The notes beneath the pieces were generated by a model, which had not been told where the DNA came from, did not search any database, and was given only the letters and a program-made list of their open reading frames with translations. Of a DNA stretch of 64,000 nt, positions 57,304 to 64,000 are shown piece by piece. Within the stretch, counting starts at the first letter, position 1; each line of letters opens with the position of its first letter. Both the position numbers and the translations under genes were made by a program. The stretch lies in assembly GCA_007859995.1 (NCBI GenBank), contig SMSL01000002.1, positions 124,001-188,000 on the forward strand. Direction: 5' to 3'. Source of the DNA: Candidatus Brocadiaceae bacterium S225 (lineage in GTDB: Bacteria > Planctomycetota > Brocadiia > Brocadiales > Scalinduaceae).

Positions 57304-57717
57304 ATGTTTTTCTGTTTGGCAATATCAATCCTCACTTGCATTTGTCATCCCGGATGCGCCCAAACCGCCAAAGGAACGTTTCTGGAAGAGCAAGCATCGG
57401 AAAACCAAGCTATGTCAGGAACCTCAAAGTATGTTGATGCTGAAAATGCCATAAATGGTGCCATGTTTCGCTCGGTCAAGAAATGGGAAAGTGGTTTGTC
57501 ACTCAACGGTGTTGTACTTGGATACTGGACTATCAAATTTGACAACGGGATGTATTCATGGGTTTACTCGGACGTTGAGAGTACTGGCAGTTATTCCTGC
57601 AAAGGGTGGAATATTATTGTTGCCGGTTCGAGCCAATCAAAGATTCACGCAGAGTACAATCCTCATGAAAATCTTCTGATTTGGGACGGTAAGAAATATA
57701 AACGAATTGAAGAATAG
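57304..57717 (+). CDS. Small exported protein of unknown function
   Basis: 137 aa from ATG 57304 (or 139 from ATG 57298; AGAGG sits eight bases before 57304, which favours the later start). The first 20 residues are hydrophobic and end in CHPGCAQ, so it may be a lipoprotein or be cleaved after Ala. The rest is hydrophilic, with a beta-rich pattern (SCKGWNIIVAGSSQ, LLIWDGKKYKRI). I do not recognise the family. Confidence 0.5.
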   Translation: MFFCLAISILTCICHPGCAQTAKGTFLEEQASENQAMSGTSKYVDAENAINGAMFRSVKKWESGLSLNGVVLGYWTIKFDNGMYSWVYSDVESTGSYSCKGWNIIVAGSSQSKIHAEYNPHENLLIWDGKKYKRIEE

Positions 57718-57827
57718 CGTAAGGAAAGCTAAGTTGTTGGTGCCTCCCAGTTATTATACATAAGAGGCTTATGTGAGAAATTGCATAGTCCTTTTTTCAT
57801 GTCATACTCTTAAACACCATTCACATA

Positions 57828-58052
57828 TCAAGCGTACTTAGGTGATGAAATGTAAGCTGTCGTAGCCTCTTTTTCCTCCGCTAAGTCTTTTAACTGACAA
57901 CTACTATTACGCCAATCCCAGTGCGTGCTTATCTCGCGTGATAAACGCCATCGACTACAGGTAGGTTCTGTTTGAATAAGCAACCGAATGAAGGATACGT
58001 CCGATTTGCTTAATATTCGGTCTTGAACCTTTATTACATTTTCAATCATCAT
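57828..58052 (-). pseudogene. Fragment of a DUF4338 (DruA-type) gene
   Basis: About 60 residues, from LSKSDVSFIRLLIQTEPTCS through WRLSREISTHWDWRNSSCQL, look like the N-terminal part of DUF4338 proteins, a group that includes DruA of the Druantia phage-defence system and many stand-alone members linked to mobile DNA. The frame then diverges and stops. The family call rests on eye comparison of a short segment. Confidence 0.55.
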
Positions 58053-58142
58053 GGCGTTATTTTAACTGAAAATGATTTAGGAGTTCAGTTTCTTTTTATT
58101 AATTTTAGAACTTAATAGGGATAGTTGTTATACCCAGATTAA

Positions 58143-58752
58143 CTGTTACCGATCGCATCATTGATCGAACAGTCTGAACCATTGCAACAGATACTAGCCG
58201 GTTATGAGAAAGTGTTCGAACGTGACTGGCAATCTATGATGGCCCAGAAATTGGGACTAAATGCTTTCAGTCCTGAAACTGACAATGAGTTCGTAACAGA
58301 GCTACAGGCGATATTGCAGTTAGCCGAGACAGACATGACAATTTTCTACCGTCAGCTTGCAAAGATTGATATCGGCATCGGATCTTTGAATGATGTACAT
58401 GATGCAACACTACCGGAACCTCTTTTGAATGCTTACTATGTACCTGAGCAGTTAACTAATGATAATGTAGCGCGTATCGGCAATTGGACACGCTGTTACA
58501 AAGCGCGGGTATGCAAAGACGGTACGTTAAACTATACGAGACGCAAGCGGATGAACGCCGTCAACCCGAAGTATGTGCTGCGAAACTACCTGACCCAACT
58601 AGCCATTGACAAGGCAGAGCAAGGTGATAATTTTATGGTAAATGAATACTGGAGTTACTGCGCCGCCCTTACGACGAACAACTCAACAAAGAAGAGTATG
58701 CTGAGAAGCGTCATCGAGCAGGCTGTTCGATGCTTTCGTGTAGCCCTTGATG
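58143..58752 (+). pseudogene. selO: Remnant of SelO (protein adenylyltransferase) gene
   Basis: The segment LIEQSEPLQQILAGYEKVFE and then KRMNAVNPKYVLRNYLTQLA match the C-terminal third of SelO/YdiU. The catalytic N-terminal part is missing; a stop lies just before 58143. The final stretch shifts frame: after about 58657, the +1 frame reads [20 protein letters not shown] then GCSMLSCS, the normal SelO end, stopping at about 58752. It is therefore both truncated and frameshifted. Confidence 0.8.
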
Positions 58753-58804
58753 TCCCACTTTCACGGTTAAGTGATTAACTATTGGTCAAATTTCAGTGGA
58801 TCTA

Positions 58805-59350
58805 TTATTTAGTAGTGGAAGAACGTTTTTCAGGAGTGTGTGGGTTGCTCAGAAAAAAGCTGCTTCCATCCTTCTTGTCAGGATTGAGATCAAGTTCGCC
58901 TTTATATTCGAATGGGAGCCTGCGTATCCGATTTGTCAATTTAGCCTTGCCGGTCAGACGATAACTCACTTTCTTAGTACCGCCTGACATCAATTCCTGA
59001 AACTGTCTGAGCATACTGGTCAGATCACTGGCTGCAACTATTTCGACAACTTCCTCTCCGAATTCCGGAATTATAATCGATTTGTTACTCACTCCGCGCG
59101 CAAAGTTTTGTTCGTTAATAAATATCCGGTAGCTCATACCTTTGATGGGAATAACAACGTCGTTGGGATTTTGAATGCGCATCATTATACGATAGCGCTG
59201 TTCAAATACACCCACATTAAGCAGATTAATATTTGACAGGGTAATATACGGGGGTTCAGAAATTTTACCTGTGCCGGCGCAGCCTGCAAATAGTGCTACT
59301 ACGAGCAAAGGAAAAATTAACTTTTTAATAATTTCTGCATTTGTAACCAA
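58805..59350 (-). CDS. LEA14-like lipoprotein
   Basis: A 181-aa protein with a signal and a lipobox-like FAGC at residue 24 (position -3 is Phe, atypical). The domain (about 33-150) has the WHy/LEA_2 pattern of beta strands (LSNINLLNVGVFEQRYRIMM, MRIQNPNDVVIPIKGMSYRI), known in desiccation- and envelope-linked proteins. TTG start, with GAGAGG ten bases upstream. Its role is not known. Confidence 0.7.
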   Translation of the reverse strand: MVTNAEIIKKLIFPLLVVALFAGCAGTGKISEPPYITLSNINLLNVGVFEQRYRIMMRIQNPNDVVIPIKGMSYRIFINEQNFARGVSNKSIIIPEFGEEVVEIVAASDLTSMLRQFQELMSGGTKKVSYRLTGKAKLTNRIRRLPFEYKGELDLNPDKKDGSSFFLSNPHTPEKRSSTTK

Positions 59351-59668
59351 TGTTATGGTTCCTCTCTATTGGCTGATTTTATAAAATAAGATACATAAAT
59401 ACCATGTTATTTAAGACCAATTCTTGAGTAAACGATACAGGCACGATTTAATTTTGATCATTTATACCCATCTCAAAATAGTTTTTAGATATAATCCAAA
59501 ACTGTTTTGCCCGAGTAAAGTCCTCGGCGCCTGTTCGTGGATAACTGCAACCAAGATTTGATTTTTTTAAAAATCAAAAACCAAACCGGTTTTAGTATAG
59601 AATCAATAAAAATACAGGTTCACCCATTAGTAGGCCCCTGTCCTTGAAAGCAGAAAATATCACTTGCC
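59351..59668. other. Non-coding gap upstream of the lipoprotein
   Basis: 318 AT-rich bases between bpt and the LEA14-like gene, both on the minus strand. Nothing striking apart from likely promoter elements for the lipoprotein gene. Confidence 0.4.
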
Positions 59669-60358
59669 CTATGTAACCTCCCACTTATCCTGAAACCAGT
59701 TATAGTGCTCTCTCGGTTTAAAATTATTCTTATACACCATTCTCTGACACTCTTGCACGTAATAACCCAGACAATAGTATTTTAATCCAAGCGATCGAGT
59801 GTGCTCTATCTCCTTTAAAATGCTGAAAGTTCCCAGTCCCAGATGTGAAAACTTTGTGTCATAAATAAAATAGACACTACTCAGACAATCCTCGCCTTTG
59901 TCCAGGAAGCCCAGGCCAATCAACTCTCCATCCAGATAGTATTCTGACTGAAGGCTTGGAGTGGAGGGTGAGAAGAAGCTGGCAATGAACTCTTCCATAT
60001 TGCATTCCTGTGAGAAACGTCGGGTTGAATGGTCTTTGTAAATCTCAAAGGCTCTGTTGCTGAATTTAAGCGGACCGAAAACCACATCGATAATCCTGTT
60101 CTTTTTTAGGTTGCGCCTCTGACTTTTAGACGGTTTAAATTCATCAGACATAACCCGGACAGGAACGCACTCCTGGCAGTCAGGACAGGAAGGTTGAAAA
60201 AAATATACCCCAAATTTCCTCCATCCTTTTGCAAGTAAAAATGAAATGTCTGATTCATCAAGCTCGCTTGCAAGAAAGTATCTGAACTGCTTTTGTCTAT
60301 TCGGTAGATAAGGACAGAGAGAAAGCTCTCCTGTATCCAGTTCTCTATGCAGAATCAT
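59669..60358 (-). CDS. bpt: Aspartate/glutamate leucyltransferase
   Basis: A 229-aa protein that adds leucine to N-terminal Asp/Glu residues, marking proteins for ClpAP/ClpS degradation. Signatures are CPYLPNRQKQFRYF, the GWRKFGVYFFQPSCPDCQEC segment with its Cys cluster, then SSVYFIYDTKFSHLGLG and YYCLGYYVQECQRM. Related arginyltransferases share the fold; bacterial members are mostly Bpt. Confidence 0.9.
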   Translation of the reverse strand: MILHRELDTGELSLCPYLPNRQKQFRYFLASELDESDISFLLAKGWRKFGVYFFQPSCPDCQECVPVRVMSDEFKPSKSQRRNLKKNRIIDVVFGPLKFSNRAFEIYKDHSTRRFSQECNMEEFIASFFSPSTPSLQSEYYLDGELIGLGFLDKGEDCLSSVYFIYDTKFSHLGLGTFSILKEIEHTRSLGLKYYCLGYYVQECQRMVYKNNFKPREHYNWFQDKWEVT

Positions 60359-60454
60359 AATTTATACCTCATACGAAATCACGAAGAACACAAAGGATAA
60401 AAGCTATTATTTTCTTAGTGATCTCGGCGTCTTTGTGCGAAATTTCTTTTACAT

Positions 60455-60943
60455 CTAAAATAGTTTTATAACGAATATGCCGATCATAACGACACTTATA
60501 ACCAGCTTTACTATTACACCGCCGAGAAACCCGACCAATGTGCCCACGCCTGATTTAAATGCCCCTCTTAAATCCTTACCAAAGATTAATTCAAAAAATA
60601 CTGCACCAAAAAACGGGCCGAAAATCAACCCGACAATTCCGCCCATAAAAAAACCTGCGATACCACCGATTACGGATCCAATCAAACCCCACCTTGTTGC
60701 ACCATATTTTTTTGCACCGATAACACCTCCAAGATAATCAAGGACAAGGGAAACGATTGTTAAGATAGCGAAGATCAGGAGAAGAGACCATCCTATGGTC
60801 TCAAATCTATCGTAAGCGGCATATATAAAAACACCTATCCATATCAGGGGTGTACTTGGGATAATAGGTAGTACTATTCCCAGAAGACCACTGAGTATGA
60901 TCAGCAACGAAATAATTAAGACAGTTATGTGGTATGCATCCAT
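60455..60943 (-). CDS. DUF456 membrane protein
   Basis: A 162-aa protein made almost entirely of hydrophobic segments. The repeated Gly-rich motif (GLIGSVIGGIAGFFMGGIVG) and GPFFGAVFFELIFGKD are typical of DUF456. It has no catalytic motif. It is 9 bases behind the flavoprotein gene, in the same operon. Confidence 0.85.
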   Translation of the reverse strand: MDAYHITVLIISLLIILSGLLGIVLPIIPSTPLIWIGVFIYAAYDRFETIGWSLLLIFAILTIVSLVLDYLGGVIGAKKYGATRWGLIGSVIGGIAGFFMGGIVGLIFGPFFGAVFFELIFGKDLRGAFKSGVGTLVGFLGGVIVKLVISVVMIGIFVIKLF

Positions 60944-60952
60944 TATTATTAT

Positions 60953-62005
60953 CTATATCGGCATTAAATCCCTGCCAGCCAGCCTCGCGCCTAATCGCCA
61001 GGAAGTTGTTGTTTGCTTCCGCTCTCGTTTTGTCAGATCAGTATACAGTTCAAGTGCGTTACCGTTTGATTTAATACTCTTGCTTATTGCATCAGCAGCA
61101 AACAGGCCTGATGTCAATGCGCATGAAATTCCCTCGCCAAATGCGTTAAGAAATCCTGCGGCTTCACCTACCAGGAGAACATTATTTTTGCCCAGGTAGA
61201 ACTTCCCTTCCGGACACATATTATTTCCAATGCATCCAGATTTCCTGATCATTTTTCCACGCTTAAGATTAAATTTTTTCTCTAATAACTCTGTGTATTT
61301 CAAGAGATAGGGCTTTATCTTTTTCCCTTTTGCTGCCGCAGTGCCGAAGACTTGCAAACCGTCTTTAACACTAAACCACGCGTAGACTTCACCGTATTGA
61401 GGTTCCAGGAAACCGTGATAAAATTCAGGTTCCAGACTTGAACTTCCTTCGTAATAATTCTGGTATGCGGTAAACCATTTCAGGCTCTTTTCAAATTCGG
61501 GATCAAGCTTTGCTCTGATTACCGACTTACCGCCTTCCGCGCTTATCAGGTACTTGCATTTGATATCTATTACTTCATCGTTTAAATTATGATGAGCCTT
61601 CAGAAGGATATAATCATCGGTGTCGTTAAAGTCTGTTAAGGCACAATAATCTTTAATCTCTGCTCCGGATTTCTTGACAAGCCAGTAGTCATACTCAGAA
61701 CGCCATATGTTGGGTGCTCCAATGCCACCTTTATTGAAAGGATAATCTTTATAGTTTTCATCATCAGACCAGAATCTAACACCCCTTAAATGTTCAGGAG
61801 TAACGTATGCTGACGTTGGGATCTCTCCAAAATATTTTTCGGTAATATCCTGAGATTTTTTGAAGATAATACCAGAGCATATTTTGTACCTGGGTAGTCT
61901 CTTTTTCTCCAGCACCAGGACACTTAGTCCTTCATTTACCAGACCTTTAGCCGCCGCAGCGCCCGAGGGGCCAGAACCTGCTATCACAACGTCATATTCT
62001 TTCAT
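60953..62005 (-). CDS. Geranylgeranyl-reductase-type FAD oxidoreductase
   Basis: A 350-aa flavoprotein. The N-terminus DVVIAGSGPSGAAAAKGL is the Rossmann FAD motif. The region VLEKKRLPRYKICSGIIFKK and the later VLLVGEAAGFLNAFGEGI are typical of geranylgeranyl reductases and related FAD-dependent hydrogenases. It could saturate isoprenoid chains or hydroxylate another substrate. It is three bases after the symporter gene and shares its operon. Confidence 0.85.
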   Translation of the reverse strand: MKEYDVVIAGSGPSGAAAAKGLVNEGLSVLVLEKKRLPRYKICSGIIFKKSQDITEKYFGEIPTSAYVTPEHLRGVRFWSDDENYKDYPFNKGGIGAPNIWRSEYDYWLVKKSGAEIKDYCALTDFNDTDDYILLKAHHNLNDEVIDIKCKYLISAEGGKSVIRAKLDPEFEKSLKWFTAYQNYYEGSSSLEPEFYHGFLEPQYGEVYAWFSVKDGLQVFGTAAAKGKKIKPYLLKYTELLEKKFNLKRGKMIRKSGCIGNNMCPEGKFYLGKNNVLLVGEAAGFLNAFGEGISCALTSGLFAADAISKSIKSNGNALELYTDLTKRERKQTTTSWRLGARLAGRDLMPI

Positions 62006-62008
62006 GGT

Positions 62009-63760
62009 TTAATTGGTCCTAACATGTTTCCGTGAAAAGTAGTCTTTAGTCAAACTTACCACTACACCACTTAAGGAAATAATGGCGATGAGGTTTGGAA
62101 GCGCCATTAAACCCAGTGTGATATCAGAAAAATTCCAGACAAATTCTAACCGCACCACTGCACCCACAAAAAGTGCTACGACGTAAATCCAACGGTAAGG
62201 AAGGATTGCTCTACTGCCAAACAAATATTCTGCACAACGGTCTCCGTAATACGACCAGCTAATGGCAGTAGAAATGGCAAACAGTATCAACCCTACCGCA
62301 ACTATAACACCTCCAAAATATGGAATTCCTGCGTTGAAGGCATTTTTAGTTAAAACTGATGAATCTGCGTTACCAGTCCACTCTCCTGAAATAATGATTA
62401 CCAGTGCAGTCATGGTACAGATAATCAGGGTATCAATTAACGGTCCCATCATTGCAACAAGTCCTTCACGTACAGGCTCTTTTGTTTTTGCTGTAGCGTG
62501 GGCAATCGGAGCGCTTCCAAGTCCCGCTTCATTGGAGAACGCGGCCCTTCTGACTCCCCACGTTATTGCATACAGCACCGTAGCTCCGGCAAAGCCTCCG
62601 GTTGCGGCGGTTGGTGTAAATGCATGTTTGAAGATCAGATAAAACGAATCCAATATTCTATCATAGTTCCAGAAAATTATAAAAAGTGCTCCTGCAATAT
62701 ATATTGAAGACATAACGGGTACGAGTCTGCTTGCCACCTTTCCAATCCTCTTGATACCGCCAATAATCACCATCCCAACGATTAAGGAGATTGCTACTCC
62801 AAGAACTGCTTTCAATAAAAGCCTTTCAGGTATAACGGTAGATATTTTACCATTACTGAACGTATTGATATTGCCATCATCATTTACAAAACCAAGATTC
62901 TTTATAAGTTTACCGCCATCCGGAGATGTGAGTGTAAACTCATGCTTACCCTCAGTTAAATCTGTAAACTCAATGCTATTATTATCTGTGGCTATTTCTG
63001 CCATGACGGTTTGAGACATATTTTCCTGATGATCATTTATAGCATTTAAAAAATCGCTAACCGTTTTGACCCGGGAGATATCAATCCCGATTGTTTTTCC
63101 ATTACTTGTTTTTATGATAAACTCTGTGTCCTCTGTCTGACTGGTTTCTTTTCCGTTATTCAGCTTAGATAATGGAGTATCATTGTAAAACTTTTGTGTA
63201 GCAAATTGATCGGTGAAGGCGATAACCATTGAATTAGATTGGACCATGTTGCCACCGCCAAATGTCGCAATAAGGCCGCAACTGGCAAATATTATGGCCA
63301 GCCATTTGAACCTGCTTCCCATTCCCTTCTCAATATAATACATTGGTCCGCCGCTTATGGAACCATCACTGTGAATGACCCGATATTTCTGTGCAAGAGT
63401 ACATTCGGCGTATTTGGTAACCATGCCAAAGAGCGCGGCTATCCACATCCAGAAAATGGCTCCCGGACCGCCGGCATGTAAGGCGATTGCGACACCGGCG
63501 ATGTTGCCGACACCGACGGTTGCGGAAAGAGCTGCGCAAAGCGCTTGAAAATGGGTTATGTCTCCCGGATCATCGGGGTTATCATATTTACCTTTGGCAA
63601 CTGCTATGCCATGGCCAATCCTTCTGAATTGTGGAAAAACAAGTCTTATACTGAAATAAACACCGGAACCAACAAGCAGGATGACCAGCGGCATACTCCA
63701 GATATAGCCCGCAATCTTTCCCAGGAGGCTTGTTACTTCGTCAAGTGCTGAAAAATTCAT
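62009..63760 (-). CDS. AGCS sodium:alanine/glycine symporter with inserted IN-like domain
   Basis: A 583-aa member of the AGCS family. Core signatures are SATVGVGNIAGVAIAL, MWIAALFGMVTKYAECTLA, FSNEAGLGSAPIAHATA and ISTAISWSYYGDRCAEYLFG. Between helices that are adjacent in relatives (after FGGGNMVQSNSMVIAF, before LLKAVLGVAISLIVG) lies an insert of about 125 residues. Part of it (ISRVKTVSDFLNAIND and NNSIEFTDLTEGKHEF, then KLIKNLGFVND) resembles the flagellin hook IN motif. The frame is open to 63811, overlapping mnmA by 41 bases. I prefer the ATG at 63760, 10 bases after mnmA. Confidence 0.85.
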   Translation of the reverse strand: MNFSALDEVTSLLGKIAGYIWSMPLVILLVGSGVYFSIRLVFPQFRRIGHGIAVAKGKYDNPDDPGDITHFQALCAALSATVGVGNIAGVAIALHAGGPGAIFWMWIAALFGMVTKYAECTLAQKYRVIHSDGSISGGPMYYIEKGMGSRFKWLAIIFASCGLIATFGGGNMVQSNSMVIAFTDQFATQKFYNDTPLSKLNNGKETSQTEDTEFIIKTSNGKTIGIDISRVKTVSDFLNAINDHQENMSQTVMAEIATDNNSIEFTDLTEGKHEFTLTSPDGGKLIKNLGFVNDDGNINTFSNGKISTVIPERLLLKAVLGVAISLIVGMVIIGGIKRIGKVASRLVPVMSSIYIAGALFIIFWNYDRILDSFYLIFKHAFTPTAATGGFAGATVLYAITWGVRRAAFSNEAGLGSAPIAHATAKTKEPVREGLVAMMGPLIDTLIICTMTALVIIISGEWTGNADSSVLTKNAFNAGIPYFGGVIVAVGLILFAISTAISWSYYGDRCAEYLFGSRAILPYRWIYVVALFVGAVVRLEFVWNFSDITLGLMALPNLIAIISLSGVVVSLTKDYFSRKHVRTN

Positions 63761-63770
63761 GAGTGGTAAA

Positions 63771-64000
63771 TTAACGTTCAATCCATCCACCCCCGATAAC
63801 GATATCATCATGATAAAAGACGGCAGCCTGCCCCGGTGTGATGGCGCGTTGAGGTTGCTTTAGCTCAACCCTGACGCGATTATGTTTCAGTGGGTAAATT
63901 ACGGCTGGAGTTCCGTCATGCTTGTACCTGATCTTTACTGAAGCGCACAACTCATTTTCCAGTTTTTCAATTGAAATCCAGTTTACCTTATCTACCGTGA
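63771..64000 (-). CDS. mnmA: tRNA 2-thiouridylase MnmA, 3' end
   Basis: A partial gene that runs off the window. The readable C-terminus (about 75 residues) contains KIRYKHDGTPAVIYPL and ends TPGQAAVFYHDDIVIGGGWI, the typical end of MnmA, which thiolates U34 of tRNA for Lys, Glu and Gln. The catalytic cysteines lie outside the window. It is the first visible gene of a minus-strand operon leading to the symporter. Confidence 0.85.
   Translation of the reverse strand, partial: TVDKVNWISIEKLENELCASVKIRYKHDGTPAVIYPLKHNRVRVELKQPQRAITPGQAAVFYHDDIVIGGGWIER

Overview
The window reads as part of the chromosome of an AT-rich bacterium, most likely a member of the Planctomycetota and possibly an anammox-type (Brocadiales) lineage. 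That placement is an inference from gene style: frequent TTG/GTG starts, a TatC-FecR fusion, a NusB-PHP fusion, an EF-Tu with a cysteine-rich loop, and secreted proteins with type-3 thrombospondin repeats. No anammox marker gene lies in the window.

Layout. 1-6.6 kb: housekeeping genes pssA, nth, purC, a DnaJ/TPR protein, a LolC/E-type permease and aroC. 6.7-9.0 kb: tRNA-Thr(TGT), Tyr, Gly and Thr(GGT), then tuf copy 1, rpmG, tRNA-Trp and secE. 9.6-41.2 kb: an almost uninterrupted transcription/translation superoperon: nusG, rplKAJL, rpoBC, rpsL, rpsG, fusA, tuf copy 2, the complete S10 and spc clusters, secY, adk, map, infA, rpmJ, rpsM, a methyltransferase gene in an unexpected place, rpsK, rpsD, rpoA and rplQ. 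41.2-47.7 kb: a tyrosine phosphatase, TatC-FecR, ribH, NusB-PHP, ftsY and a Tat-exported DUF362 protein.

47.6-59 kb is the accessory part. It holds RNase HI between direct repeats, a BrnT/BrnA toxin-antitoxin pair, an HTH gene, a broken IS1182-type transposase, a ZIP metal transporter, and then a long non-coding stretch packed with palindromes. That stretch contains one copy of a 138-bp MITE-like element and a c-di-GMP-I (GEMM-I) riboswitch followed by a perfect intrinsic terminator. Downstream are an STN-domain secreted protein, a G12 homopolymer just after a strong start site, and a tandem pair of secreted paralogues. The second paralogue continues into calcium-binding repeats and a metzincin protease, and its leader is split by the second copy of the MITE. 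Remnants of a DUF4338 (DruA-type) gene and of selO follow. 59-64 kb returns to minus-strand housekeeping genes: a LEA-type lipoprotein, bpt, DUF456, a geranylgeranyl-reductase-type flavoprotein, an AGCS sodium symporter carrying an inserted flagellin-IN-like domain, and the 3' end of mnmA.

The strongest candidates for something undescribed are the MITE family, which has terminal inverted repeats, 5-bp target duplications, a preserved empty site and covarying hairpin bases; the riboswitch-led secretion locus; and the three unusual fusion or insertion proteins. Coordinates of start codons were refined from Shine-Dalgarno sequences and family N-termini where the longest reading frame was not convincing.
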